From a bacterium SCSIO 12696 (lineage in GTDB: Bacteria > Pseudomonadota > Gammaproteobacteria > Pseudomonadales > Porticoccaceae): DNA of 64,000 nucleotides. Each line of letters opens with the position of its first letter. Position 1 is the stretch's first letter. The notes below the pieces were generated by a model. The model was given only the letters and a program-made list of their open reading frames with translations. It had not been told where the DNA came from and ran no database searches. The stretch is from NCBI GenBank assembly GCA_024397955.1, contig CP073744.1:2701501-2765500 (forward strand), in the 5' to 3' direction. Below are positions 20,161-29,151 of the stretch, one piece after another. Made by a program: the position numbers and the translations under genes.

Positions 20161-21564
20161 ATGAGTATTAAGCCAGTTCAGGTTAACGTGAACGAGCTTG
20201 CGTTGGGTATGTTTGTATCCGGGCTCGATCGACCGTGGACCCAAACCCCGTTTCCTATCCAGGGCTTTTTGGTTCGTTCTTCCCTGGATATTGAAAATTT
20301 GCGCGCCTATTGTGACTACGTCTATATCGATGTCACCAAAGGCCGCTCCGCCAATGCGGCCAAGCCGAATCCAATACCCCGCATTCACAAAGGTGAGGCC
20401 CCTGAAAAAGGTGCTAAAAAGGCCCATGCCCGACCTGCACCCGTGCAGAAAGCGGCAGCCAGTGCCCAGCGGATTGGCCAGGTTCCGCTCAAGATCAAGT
20501 ACGGAGTCTACGCCACTGTTACGCCTATGCGCAAAGAGCTGGTTCAGGCCAACCGCGCTTTTACTACTCTCAAGGGCAATCTTGGGTTGTTCGCCAAGCA
20601 GCTGTCCAAGGGTAAACAAATCGATTACGACACGGTACGTCGCTCGGTAAATTCCATGGTAGATAGTGTATTGCGCTGCCCGGATGCATTCACCTGGTTG
20701 ATGCGGCTGCGTCGTAAAGACCAGGAAAGCTACGACCACAGTTTGCGGTCGGCGCTTTGGGCGGTGCAGTTTGCCCGTTTTATCGGCACCCCAAAAGACG
20801 ATATCCAAGTTCTATGCACGGCCACTCTGTTAAAAGATATTGGCAAAATGCGCTTGCCTAAAGAGTTGCTGAAAAAGAGCAACCGCAGCCCTGAGGAAGA
20901 GCACCAGTATCGCCGCTTTGTGGAATACGGCGTAGAAATGCTGCGCAACACCCACCAGGTGGAAGCAAAAGTCATTTCTGTGGTGCGTCACCACTGCGAG
21001 CGTTTTGATGGCAGTGGTTATCCGGAGGGATTGATTGGCAGCAAAATTCCTCTGTTGGCTCAAATGTGCGGTATCGCCACGGTATATGATGCCATATCGA
21101 ACCCTAGGGAATCGGCGAAGCCGGTAGCGGCTTCTCGCGCGGTTAGCCTGATTTATAACATGCGCGACCGTCAGTTCCGTGAAGATTTAGTATTGCAGTT
21201 TATTCAATCCATCGGCCTTTACCCCACTGGCACTATGGTGGAATTAACCACTGGTGACATTGGTGTTGTGGTAGAGCAAGACCCGGATTCACGCCTGACG
21301 CCAAAAATTGCGTTACTCGCTAATCGCCAAGGTGATGGTGAAAAAATTGTGGTTGACCTCAAAGACCAGAAAGCGGTTAACGCAGTATTGGAAGAGCGCC
21401 AGCCACTGATGCGCACTGCCGAAAAAGTGGCTATCGCTAGAGACCTCGAGCCTTCCCGTTTCGACTTTGATGTGTCGGATTTGACGCCGGAATCACTGCA
21501 ATTAAAAGCCACCTCATCCAACGGCATTATTGGCAGTCTGAAAGAGCGCTTTTTAGGGCGCTAG
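20161..21564 (+). CDS. DUF3391/HD-GYP domain protein with degenerate metal site
   Basis: The 467-residue cytoplasmic protein has an N-terminal DUF3391-like domain (VNVNELALGMFVSGLDRPW, about residues 8-60), a basic proline-rich linker (about 80-110) and an HD-GYP domain (about 180-350). HD-GYP proteins hydrolyse cyclic di-GMP. The HHCERFDGSGYPEGL block is intact (His277, His278), and His193 in SYDHSLR is kept. The HD dyad, however, reads LLKDIGK (Lys225 for His), and the next expected His ligand is Phe253 (RRFVEYG). Catalysis is therefore doubtful, and a sensor or scaffold role is possible. I start at ATG 20161; a longer frame begins at 20119. It is a lone gene, convergent with psd with a 6-bp gap. 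Confidence 0.85.
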   Translation: MSIKPVQVNVNELALGMFVSGLDRPWTQTPFPIQGFLVRSSLDIENLRAYCDYVYIDVTKGRSANAAKPNPIPRIHKGEAPEKGAKKAHARPAPVQKAAASAQRIGQVPLKIKYGVYATVTPMRKELVQANRAFTTLKGNLGLFAKQLSKGKQIDYDTVRRSVNSMVDSVLRCPDAFTWLMRLRRKDQESYDHSLRSALWAVQFARFIGTPKDDIQVLCTATLLKDIGKMRLPKELLKKSNRSPEEEHQYRRFVEYGVEMLRNTHQVEAKVISVVRHHCERFDGSGYPEGLIGSKIPLLAQMCGIATVYDAISNPRESAKPVAASRAVSLIYNMRDRQFREDLVLQFIQSIGLYPTGTMVELTTGDIGVVVEQDPDSRLTPKIALLANRQGDGEKIVVDLKDQKAVNAVLEERQPLMRTAEKVAIARDLEPSRFDFDVSDLTPESLQLKATSSNGIIGSLKERFLGR

Positions 21565-21570
21565 CAATCA

Positions 21571-22458
21571 TCAGGCAGGGGCATTCACGGATGCGGCCTC
21601 AGCCAGCTTTTCTCCCATTTTTACTGTTGTCCCACTGGTCAGAGATACTTGCCAGTCGATAGAGTCTTTTTCAAACAACATAATCACCGTTGAGCCAAAG
21701 TCAAAGTGACCCAGTTGGTCGCCTTTTTTGAGCACAGTGTTGGCTTCACCGTCAAAGGGTTGCTCGATAATGCCTCTGGGGTTGGGTGAATAACGGGGTT
21801 GCCAAACCGTACCAATGCCAGCCACCAGCATTGCTCCAACCAGAATAACCGCTACATTGCCCACTGGGGTTTCGAATAAGCACACCAAGCGTTCATTGCG
21901 GGCAAACAGGTTGGGAATATGGGTTGTAGTTGCACGGTTCACCGAGAATAACTGGCCAGGAACATAGCGGCAGTGCTTCAGTTTTCCATCCACTGGAATA
22001 TGCACACGATGGTAATCTCGTGGTGACAGGTAGATAGTGGTAAATGCCCCCTGTTCAAACAGCCGGGCGTCGCTGCTGCTGGCAAGCAGGGTAGAGGCGC
22101 TGAATGTCTTGCCTTTGGCTTGAATCAGCTTTTCTCCGTCCAGGTAACCCACTTGGCTAACAGTGCCGTCGGCAGGGCTGGTAATGGTGTTTGGGGTCTC
22201 ATTCAGTGGCCGCGCATTTGGCTTGAGCTGGCGCGTAAAAAAGGCATTAAAGCTGGAGTAGGCCTCAGTGTCCGACTCCAATGCCTCTTCCAAATTAATG
22301 TCGTAAGCTGCCACAAAGCGCTCGATCAGCATGCGCTTCAGCCACGGGGTTTGGCTTTCTGCCAGCTTTGCCAGCAGTCGAGATAATGTGTGTTGCGGCA
22401 CCAAGCGTTGAAGTGCGGTAAATAGCTCGCCGGGTAATTGCTGCAGTGGGCTGGCCAT
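21571..22458 (-). CDS. psd: Phosphatidylserine decarboxylase proenzyme
   Basis: The 295-residue membrane-associated proenzyme makes phosphatidylethanolamine from phosphatidylserine. The self-cleavage site appears as HFDFGSTVIML, an FGST form of the usual LGST motif, where the serine becomes the pyruvoyl group. SFNAFFTRQLK and SPADGTVSQVG and the YLSPRDYHRVHIP His block are also present. The start is ATG at 22458 with a TTG immediately upstream. It directly follows rhdA (3-bp gap) and lies two genes from rsgA, as in other Gammaproteobacteria. Confidence 0.96.
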   Translation of the reverse strand: MASPLQQLPGELFTALQRLVPQHTLSRLLAKLAESQTPWLKRMLIERFVAAYDINLEEALESDTEAYSSFNAFFTRQLKPNARPLNETPNTITSPADGTVSQVGYLDGEKLIQAKGKTFSASTLLASSSDARLFEQGAFTTIYLSPRDYHRVHIPVDGKLKHCRYVPGQLFSVNRATTTHIPNLFARNERLVCLFETPVGNVAVILVGAMLVAGIGTVWQPRYSPNPRGIIEQPFDGEANTVLKKGDQLGHFDFGSTVIMLFEKDSIDWQVSLTSGTTVKMGEKLAEAASVNAPA

Positions 22459-22461
22459 CAA

Positions 22462-23265
22462 TCAAATCTCCACTGGTGTATCGGGGCGATTGCCCCATTC
22501 AGACCAGGAACCGTCATAGGCGCGAATACGAGGGTAGCCGAGTGCCTTTGCCACCAGATAGGTAAAACCAGAGCGGTGGTGGGTTTGGCAGTGAGTGACA
22601 ATATCCTTATCGGCGCTCAATCCCAATTGTTGCAGCAGTTCGGCGGCGTCTTCTCGGATGCGCAAGCTGCGATTGGGGTCCATCAATTCGGTCCATTCGC
22701 AGTTTATGGCGCCGGGAATACGGCCACCTCGTTGCGCTAATACTTTGTTGCCGCTGTGCTCACCGGGAGTACGTGCATCCCATATCCTGAAATCCGAATT
22801 GCCCAGACTGTCGATAATCTGTTCCGCTGATATCAGTTGTGATTGGTCTATAGTCACCGATACGGGTTTGGATGCCGGGCGATGTTCTTGAGTATCGGTT
22901 TCCAATCCGGCACTGCGCCAAGCGTGTATTCCACCGTTTAAATACGAATAATTTTTATAGCCGATAATATCCAATGTCCAGATAAAGCGGCCAGCCCAGC
23001 CGCCGCCTTCGTCGTCATAACAAACCACATGGGTATCTTTGCTCAGTCCCAGCCGGGAAAACAGTGTATCTAAGCTTTCCTGTGTCGGTAGGCGCCCTGG
23101 GGCTGGAGGTGCCCCCAGAACCAGCTCTTGAGGCAATACATGAACGGCGTTTGGAAGGTGTCCCAGTCGGTACTGTTCCGTTGAGCACAGATCCACAATC
23201 AAAATACAGTCGTCGTTTAAATGAGCTTGCAACTCTTCGGGTTCAAGCAATAACGGTAAAGCCAT
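22462..23265 (-). CDS. rhdA: Thiosulfate sulfurtransferase (RhdA-type tandem rhodanese)
   Basis: The 267-residue protein has two rhodanese domains. The N-terminal one is inactive-like (VVCYDDEGGGWAGRFIW). The C-terminal one carries the active Cys226 in a CQTHHRSG loop, as in Azotobacter vinelandii RhdA and unlike the CGSGVTA loop of E. coli SseA. RhdA moves sulfane sulfur from thiosulfate to cyanide or thiol acceptors. The ATG at 23265 follows GAGATG. The gene lies between rsgA and psd on the same strand and probably shares their transcript. Confidence 0.9.
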   Translation of the reverse strand: MALPLLLEPEELQAHLNDDCILIVDLCSTEQYRLGHLPNAVHVLPQELVLGAPPAPGRLPTQESLDTLFSRLGLSKDTHVVCYDDEGGGWAGRFIWTLDIIGYKNYSYLNGGIHAWRSAGLETDTQEHRPASKPVSVTIDQSQLISAEQIIDSLGNSDFRIWDARTPGEHSGNKVLAQRGGRIPGAINCEWTELMDPNRSLRIREDAAELLQQLGLSADKDIVTHCQTHHRSGFTYLVAKALGYPRIRAYDGSWSEWGNRPDTPVEI

Positions 23266-23307
23266 GAGGCATCTCTGATCCACTATTAAGGAGCTGGATT
23301 ATAGCCT

Positions 23308-24333
23308 TCAGCTTTGCAGACTCACCAGTATGCGGCGATAACTTTCCAGCCGGTCTGGAGATATATCGCCCCGTTGCTCTGCGGCCAATAGCGCACAACC
23401 GGGTTCCCGTTGATGTTTGCAGTCGCGAAATTGGCAGTGGCCCAAAAAGGCCCGCATTTCAACAAAGCCTTGGGCAATTTGTTCTGGTTCCAAATGCCAG
23501 AGGCCAAACTCACGAATGCCCGGGGAGTCGATCAAGCGCCCAACATCGCCACCGGCACCGAGCTCAAGATGGTAGAGGCGAGCAGTGGTTGTAGTGTGTG
23601 TGCCCTTGGCCCTGGCTTCAGACAGCTCGCCAACCGCGCTGTTGGCCTGTGGCAGCAGCGCGTTAATCAGGGAGGATTTACCGACGCCGGATTGGCCGAC
23701 AAAAACGCTGGTGTGGTCGCGCAGCATGGCCTGTAATTCCTGCAGGCTGGAATCGCCGCTTTTGGTGGACAGGATAATCAGCCGGTAGCCCAGTTGTTGG
23801 TAAGGGCTGACCAGTTTACGAACCGCTTCACCCTTATCGCCATTGAGCAAGTCAGATTTATTCAATACCAAGACAGCTTCAACCCCCTGATTCTCCGCTG
23901 CTACCAGGTAACGGTCAATCAAGTTGGCAAAGGGCTCGGGCTCTGCTGCTACCACAATAAAAATGCGATCAATGTTGGCGGCTACCGGGCGCAGGTTGCC
24001 GCGGCTATCTGGGCGATACAGTGCGGATTTGCGAGGTTCTGCAGCAACGATCACACCATTACTGTCCTGCGCATCTCGCCAGATAACCTCATCACCAGTG
24101 ACAACACTGCCAATATTGGCTCGCAAAAAACAGCGTTTGGTTGTGCCTTTTTGCCCTTGCGGCTCTACATCCACTTGAGTGCCATAGTGGGTAATCACCA
24201 CTCCTGTCTGTTCTGCCCCCAGCTGGCTGTCGTCTGGTAACTGTTGCGGTTTTGCAGAGGTCGCCCGGCGAGCGTGTTGCTTTTGCTGTTGTTGAATGCG
24301 GCGCTGCTGGTTTTTAGTGAGCTTTCGGGCCAT
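23308..24333 (-). CDS. rsgA: Ribosome small-subunit-dependent GTPase RsgA
   Basis: The 341-residue circularly permuted GTPase checks late 30S maturation. The N-terminus is a basic Gln-rich tail (KNQQRRIQQQQKQHARR) followed by an OB fold. GTPase motifs appear in permuted order: LNKSDLL (G4), GQSGVGKSSLIN (G1) and DSPGIREFGL (G3). A C-terminal zinc knuckle reads CQFRDCKHQREPGC. It is transcribed toward rhdA and psd and is divergent from the MscS-type gene. Confidence 0.96.
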   Translation of the reverse strand: MARKLTKNQQRRIQQQQKQHARRATSAKPQQLPDDSQLGAEQTGVVITHYGTQVDVEPQGQKGTTKRCFLRANIGSVVTGDEVIWRDAQDSNGVIVAAEPRKSALYRPDSRGNLRPVAANIDRIFIVVAAEPEPFANLIDRYLVAAENQGVEAVLVLNKSDLLNGDKGEAVRKLVSPYQQLGYRLIILSTKSGDSSLQELQAMLRDHTSVFVGQSGVGKSSLINALLPQANSAVGELSEARAKGTHTTTTARLYHLELGAGGDVGRLIDSPGIREFGLWHLEPEQIAQGFVEMRAFLGHCQFRDCKHQREPGCALLAAEQRGDISPDRLESYRRILVSLQS

Positions 24334-24411
24334 GCCGTTGCAACTGAAATTACGGTGGGTTGTGGGTCAAGGATATAGCATAATCTGGGTTAGTGATATG
24401 GAGGCGCTGGT

Positions 24412-25452
24412 TTGCTGACAACCGTATTGGATCAACTCAAAGACCTGTTATTACCCCTGGCTTTGGTGGCCGCTGTGCTATTGGGCTTGTGGCTGTGCCA
24501 CTGGCTACTGTTAAAGCGTGCGGGGGCGAATGCCGCCAACCACATGGTGCGGCAGCTGGTATTCCTGGTGTTAGTGGCCGTGGGTATTGTGCTGATTATC
24601 CTGGTGTTGCCAGTTCCTCACGAAATGCGCAGCCAGTTACTCAGCCTGTTGGGCTTGGTGCTGACTGGTGTTATTGCGTTTTCTTCCACCACCTTCGTGG
24701 CCAATATTATGGCCGGCTTGATGCTGCGTTCAGTGCGCAGTTTTCGCACCGGGGATTTTATCCGGGTTGAAGATCACTTCGGCCGGGTGACCGAGCGGGG
24801 GCTGTTTCATATTGAGATTCAATCGGAAGAGCGCGACCTGATTACCTTACCCAACCTGTATGTGGCTTCCAATCCTGCCAAAGTGGTTCACAGCAGTGGC
24901 ACTATCGTATCTTGCGACCTGTCACTGGGTTACGACGTGCCTCATTACAGGGTGACGCCATTGCTGAAAAAAGCGGCGACCAATGTGGGGTTGCAAGAGC
25001 CTTTTGTACACGTGCGCGAACTGGGTGATTTTGCCATCAGCTATAAGGTGTGTGGTTTCTACGAGGAAGTAAAACAGCTGTTGAGCAAGCGCTCAGAGCT
25101 GCGAATCCAGGTGTTGGATCAACTCCACGGTGCGGATATAGAGATCGTCTCTCCCGGCTTTATGAACCAGCGTCAGGTGGGTGAGCAGCTGTTTTTGGCC
25201 AAACCCAGACCTGCCAAATCAGTGGATATGGCGGCGTCTAACGCGGAGACATTGATGTTCGATAAGGCGGAGCGGGCTGAAAAGCTGGAGGCCTTAGAGA
25301 AAGAGTTGGCACAATTGTACGACGATGTAAAAAAGGCAGAAACCGAGCTTGACTCCCTCAACGATTTAGATATTAAGCAACAACGCATTGCGTTGTTGGA
25401 GCGCATCATTGCCGTGGCGAAAGAAAAGGAAAGTGGAAAGCAGCATGACTGA
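24412..25452 (+). CDS. MscS-family mechanosensitive channel-like protein
   Basis: The 346-residue inner-membrane protein has three predicted transmembrane helices in the first 105 residues. These are followed by the MscS pore/beta region ([21 protein letters not shown], then [15 protein letters not shown]). The C-terminus is a cytosolic domain with a coiled coil from about residue 280. The role in osmotic adaptation is inferred from the family. No ATG fits. TTG at 24412 is preceded by GGAGG at a good distance and gives the family-like N-terminus. It overlaps the orn start by 8 bp, so the two are likely co-expressed. Confidence 0.85.
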   Translation: MLTTVLDQLKDLLLPLALVAAVLLGLWLCHWLLLKRAGANAANHMVRQLVFLVLVAVGIVLIILVLPVPHEMRSQLLSLLGLVLTGVIAFSSTTFVANIMAGLMLRSVRSFRTGDFIRVEDHFGRVTERGLFHIEIQSEERDLITLPNLYVASNPAKVVHSSGTIVSCDLSLGYDVPHYRVTPLLKKAATNVGLQEPFVHVRELGDFAISYKVCGFYEEVKQLLSKRSELRIQVLDQLHGADIEIVSPGFMNQRQVGEQLFLAKPRPAKSVDMAASNAETLMFDKAERAEKLEALEKELAQLYDDVKKAETELDSLNDLDIKQQRIALLERIIAVAKEKESGKQHD

Positions 25453-26005
25453 AGATAATAAAAAAGATGACCTCAATTTAATCTGGATTGACCTGGAAAT
25501 GACCGGGCTGGATCCAGAGCAAGATGTCATTATCGAAATTGCCACCATCGTGACCGATAAAAATCTCAATGTATTGGCGGAAGGCCCGGTCTTCGCCATT
25601 CACCAGCCCGATGAAATAATGAATGGGATGGACGACTGGAATACACGCCAACACGGACAATCTGGTTTGACCGAACGAGTGCGTACCAGCACGGTTTCCA
25701 CCGCTGATGCGGAGCGACAGACCATTGCGTTTCTGGAGCCATATGTGGATGCAGGTAAATCACCGATCTGCGGTAACACCATCGGTCAAGATCGCCGCTT
25801 TTTGGTGAAATACATGCCGCAATTGGAAGGCTATTTTCACTATCGCAATCTGGATGTCAGTACCATCAAAGAAATTGCCCGCCGTTGGCAGCCGCAGCTA
25901 CTGGATGGTTTTACCAAAAAAGGTGCTCACCTGGCACTGGATGATATTCGCGATTCTATTGAAGAGTTGAAGCATTACCGGGAGGTTTTTTTCAAAACAG
26001 AGTGA
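25445..26005 (+). CDS. orn: Oligoribonuclease
   Basis: The 186-residue DEDDh 3'-5' exonuclease degrades very short RNAs and the linear di-GMP (pGpG) left from c-di-GMP breakdown. [16 protein letters not shown] holds the first DE pair, [11 protein letters not shown] the second region, and [18 protein letters not shown] the last His and Asp. ATG at 25445 overlaps the MscS-type gene end. The 3' end overlaps queG by 31 bp on the opposite strand. The gene order rsgA-orn-queG is conserved. Confidence 0.96.
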   Translation: MTEDNKKDDLNLIWIDLEMTGLDPEQDVIIEIATIVTDKNLNVLAEGPVFAIHQPDEIMNGMDDWNTRQHGQSGLTERVRTSTVSTADAERQTIAFLEPYVDAGKSPICGNTIGQDRRFLVKYMPQLEGYFHYRNLDVSTIKEIARRWQPQLLDGFTKKGAHLALDDIRDSIEELKHYREVFFKTE

Positions 26006-27072
26006 GCTGATCGCTGTTTTTCCAGTGCCCACTCAATATGCTCCCAAACCATTTCTGACACTTTCTCTCGCCTGGCTTCAAGGGTGCTAATGATGTCATC
26101 GGAATAGGGCGCATTGCCAAGCCCTACTGCCAAATTGCGTAGCCAGCGTTGGTAACCAATGCGGCGAATGGGTGAACCGGCGGTGCGCTCCAGAAATTCG
26201 GTTTCTGTCCAGTTAAACAAATCCACCAGCCGCGTGCTGTCCAGCTTGTGACGTGGCAGAAAATCCAGCTCCTGGCTGGCTTTGGCAAAACGGTTCCAGG
26301 GGCACATGGCCTGGCAATCGTCACAGCCAAATACCCGGTTACCCATCGGTTCGCGAAACTCTTCAGGGATGGAGCCCTTAAGTTCGATGGTGAGATAAGA
26401 AATGCAACGCCGTGCATCCAGTACGTAAGGTTTGGGGAAGGCATTGGTGGGGCACACGGTCATGCAGGCTTTGCATTTACCACAGCGATCTTGTTCTGTG
26501 GATTGATCTGTGGGCAAAGGCAGGCTGGTAAATATTTCTCCGAGAAAAAACCAGGAGCCTGCTTCACTGTTGAGTACCAGAGTGTTTTTACCCACCCAGC
26601 CCAAACCGGCTTTTTCCGCCAGGGCCTTTTCCATGACCGGTGCGCTGTCTACAAAGGGGCGTTGCTCTATGGAACCCGGTACCGCATCGGAAATTTTTTG
26701 CGCCAGCTGCGCCAGGCGTTTGCGAATCAATTTGTGATAATCGCGACCCAGAGCGTAACGGGAAATATAAGCGGTATCCGGTTGCTTAAGCGTGCTGATC
26801 ATATTGCTGTTCGCAGGTAGATAGTTCATCCGCGCGGAGATAACACGTAGAGTCCCCGGGTGAAGCTTTTCAGGGCGGTAGCGTTTGTCGCCGTGCTCCT
26901 CCATCCAGTTCATGTCGCCTTGATAGCCCTTATTGAGCCATTCTTTCAGACGTTGCTCTGCCTGCTGCAGGTCGATATCGGTAATGGCGATTTGTTGAAA
27001 GCCCAGTTCTCTGCCCCAAATTTTTATTTGGTCAGCCAGGGCCGTGAGATCAACAGTGAGAATAGATGTCAT
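25975..27072 (-). CDS. queG: Epoxyqueuosine reductase QueG
   Basis: The 365-residue cobalamin and iron-sulfur enzyme reduces epoxyqueuosine to queuosine in tRNA wobble positions. Two [4Fe-4S] ferredoxin motifs are visible: [16 protein letters not shown] and [13 protein letters not shown]. The N-terminal part ([25 protein letters not shown]) matches the cobalamin-binding family start. ATG at 27072 is chosen, although an in-frame extension to 27120 exists. It is divergent from nnr with a shared palindromic promoter region, and its 3' end overlaps orn. Confidence 0.95.
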   Translation of the reverse strand: MTSILTVDLTALADQIKIWGRELGFQQIAITDIDLQQAEQRLKEWLNKGYQGDMNWMEEHGDKRYRPEKLHPGTLRVISARMNYLPANSNMISTLKQPDTAYISRYALGRDYHKLIRKRLAQLAQKISDAVPGSIEQRPFVDSAPVMEKALAEKAGLGWVGKNTLVLNSEAGSWFFLGEIFTSLPLPTDQSTEQDRCGKCKACMTVCPTNAFPKPYVLDARRCISYLTIELKGSIPEEFREPMGNRVFGCDDCQAMCPWNRFAKASQELDFLPRHKLDSTRLVDLFNWTETEFLERTAGSPIRRIGYQRWLRNLAVGLGNAPYSDDIISTLEARREKVSEMVWEHIEWALEKQRSAHSVLKKTSR

Positions 27073-27100
27073 TGGATTTGAGCTGTGGATTGCTGCGAGG

Positions 27101-27141
27101 ATATTACCATGCCAGACCACTGTGGTCTGTTGACGTATAAT
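27101..27141. promoter_or_regulatory. Symmetric divergent queG/nnr promoter around a 17-bp palindrome
   Basis: The perfect palindrome CAGACCACTGTGGTCTG spans 27113-27129. On the plus strand TATAAT (27136-27141) lies 17 bp after CAGACC. On the minus strand TAATAT (27106-27101) also lies 17 bp after CAGACC of the other arm. The two -10 boxes are thus placed symmetrically about the palindrome. The leaders would be about 30 nt for nnr and about 20 nt for queG. The -35 match to TTGACA is poor, which suggests a regulator binds the palindrome. Confidence 0.55.
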
Positions 27142-27178
27142 GGCAGCCGATCTGTCATAAAAAAGTGCAACGGTTTCT

Positions 27179-28675
27179 ATGGAAAACCTCGGTTTTGCGC
27201 AATCGCTTTATACCCCTGCCCAAGTACGCGAGCTGGATCGCTTGGCCATTGAAGAATACGGTATTCCAGGTTTTGATCTGATGTACCGCGCCGGTACGGC
27301 GGCATTTGAGTTGTTACTGGAGTGTTGGCCGAACCCACCGCACCTGCACATATTCTGTGGCTCCGGTAACAATGCTGGCGATGGCTACATTATTGCTTCC
27401 TTGGCTGCTGAGCAAGGATTGAGTGTTCAGGTTGTTTACCTCAGTGATCCTCAACAACTGACTGGCGATGCCCAATTGGCCTACGGCCACGCTGTGTCTG
27501 CTGGTGTGATTTGTAATCCTTTTTGCCCGGATTCGGAATATCAATCCGGAGTGATTGTTGATGCGCTGCTAGGTTCCGGTTTGAAGGGGACGGTACGGGA
27601 ATCCTATGCAGAGGCGATCGACCGCATTAATGCCAGTCAGCTTCCAGTGCTGGCTGTGGATATCCCCTCTGGCCTCTGCGGAGAAACTGGGGCTGAGTTG
27701 GGCGTGGCGGTGCAAGCGGATGCCACCATCAGTTTTATTGGCAACAAGCAGGGTCTGTTTACCGGGCGTGGCCCGGCCCTGTGCGGTGATGTGTTTTTTG
27801 AATCTTTGGATGTGCCTGCAAAAGTGTATTCCCGGCAAACCTCCCCCAGTCATTTGCTGAACAGCCGCCACTTGCTCAAACATTTGCCACCTCGGCGTCG
27901 GGATGCTCACAAGGGCAGCTTTGGCCATGTTTTGGTGGTGGGTGGTGATCACAATATGGGTGGTGCTGCGCTATTGGCCGGGGAAGCGGCATTGCGCTGT
28001 GGTGCAGGTCTGGTCAGTGTGGCAACCCGGCCAGAACATATTCCTGCACTGTTGGCGAGGCGGCCAGAGCTGATGGCTGTTGGGGTTCAATCGGGCCAGG
28101 AGCTGACACAACTGTTGCAAAAGCCATCGGTATTGGTGATCGGCCCTGGCCTTGGTCGTTCTCCCTGGTCGCAGCAACTGCTGCAGGTCGCTCTGGCCAG
28201 TAGTTTGCCACTGGTGTTGGATGCAGATGCGCTGAATCTGCTATCAGAAGGTCCTTTGTCTTTGACGCAGCACCAGAGTCACCGAGTGATTACCCCACAC
28301 CCGGGAGAGGCAGCGCGTTTGTTAAACACAACTATTAACGGTATCGAGCAAAATCGTTTTTCCGCGGTGCAAAAACTTGTGAACCAAACCGGGTCTATTA
28401 CCGTTCTTAAAGGGGCGGGTACGTTGGTGTGCGACGGTGATGACACAGGTATCTGCACCGCCGGTAACCCCGGCATGGCCACCGGTGGAATGGGAGATGT
28501 GTTGTCTGGGGTGATCGGTGCGCTGGTGGCTCAGGGATTGGCACCAATAACCGCTGCCCAGCTTGGTGTCTGCCTGCACGGTACAGCCGCCGACAAGGTA
28601 GCGGAACAGAAGGGCGAGCGAGGAATGGTAGCCAGCGACTTGTTTGACTCATTGAGGGAGTTGGTTAATTGTTGA
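27179..28675 (+). CDS. nnr: Bifunctional NAD(P)HX epimerase/dehydratase
   Basis: The 498-residue fusion repairs hydrated NAD(P)H. The N-terminal epimerase domain (about 1-215) shows GSGNNAGDGYIIA and DALLGSGLKG. The C-terminal ADP-dependent dehydratase domain (about 225-495) shows HKGSFGHVLVVGGD, VITPHPGEAARLL and GNPGMATGGMGDVLSG. It runs into tsaE with a 7-bp overlap, the standard nnr-tsaE-amiB-mutL order. Start ATG at 27179. Confidence 0.96.
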   Translation: MENLGFAQSLYTPAQVRELDRLAIEEYGIPGFDLMYRAGTAAFELLLECWPNPPHLHIFCGSGNNAGDGYIIASLAAEQGLSVQVVYLSDPQQLTGDAQLAYGHAVSAGVICNPFCPDSEYQSGVIVDALLGSGLKGTVRESYAEAIDRINASQLPVLAVDIPSGLCGETGAELGVAVQADATISFIGNKQGLFTGRGPALCGDVFFESLDVPAKVYSRQTSPSHLLNSRHLLKHLPPRRRDAHKGSFGHVLVVGGDHNMGGAALLAGEAALRCGAGLVSVATRPEHIPALLARRPELMAVGVQSGQELTQLLQKPSVLVIGPGLGRSPWSQQLLQVALASSLPLVLDADALNLLSEGPLSLTQHQSHRVITPHPGEAARLLNTTINGIEQNRFSAVQKLVNQTGSITVLKGAGTLVCDGDDTGICTAGNPGMATGGMGDVLSGVIGALVAQGLAPITAAQLGVCLHGTAADKVAEQKGERGMVASDLFDSLRELVNC

Positions 28676-29151
28676 CACAATCTGTCGATAAATACTTTGA
28701 GATAGTCGGTGAAGAGGCGATGGTGTGCTTTGGGTCAAACCTTGGCAACCAATTGCAAACCGGTGGTGTGGTATTCCTGGAAGGGGATTTGGGCGCTGGC
28801 AAAACCACTCTGAGTCGGGGGGTGCTCTCTGCTTTTGGTCACGTTGGTGCGGTGAAAAGCCCAACTTACACACTCGTGGAACCCTATCAGTTCAACGACA
28901 AAACGGTGTGCCATTTCGATCTCTATCGCCTCGGTGACCCCGAAGAATTGGAATATATGGGCATTCGCGACTACTTTACGGAAGGCAATCTGTGCCTGGT
29001 GGAGTGGCCTGTGCGTGGCGAAGGCTTTTTGCCGGAACCGGATTTGCGAGTGCGCATCAGTGTCGGTAAAGTGGGTGCTGGCCGCCGGGTTTGTGTGCAG
29101 GCGCGCACTGCCCGAGGTCAACAAATAATAAACGGGTTGTCCCCTTGCTAA
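28669..29151 (+). CDS. tsaE: tRNA threonylcarbamoyladenosine synthesis ATPase TsaE
   Basis: The 160-residue P-loop ATPase supports the TsaBD complex that makes t6A37 in ANN-decoding tRNAs. Walker A is GDLGAGKTTLSRG. VKSPTYTLVEPY and HFDLYRL are the conserved switch segments, with a terminal LCLVEWP motif. There is no ATG, and two adjacent TTG codons (28669 and 28672) overlap the nnr stop, suggesting translational coupling. amiB overlaps its 3' end. Confidence 0.93.
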   Translation: MLTQSVDKYFEIVGEEAMVCFGSNLGNQLQTGGVVFLEGDLGAGKTTLSRGVLSAFGHVGAVKSPTYTLVEPYQFNDKTVCHFDLYRLGDPEELEYMGIRDYFTEGNLCLVEWPVRGEGFLPEPDLRVRISVGKVGAGRRVCVQARTARGQQIINGLSPC

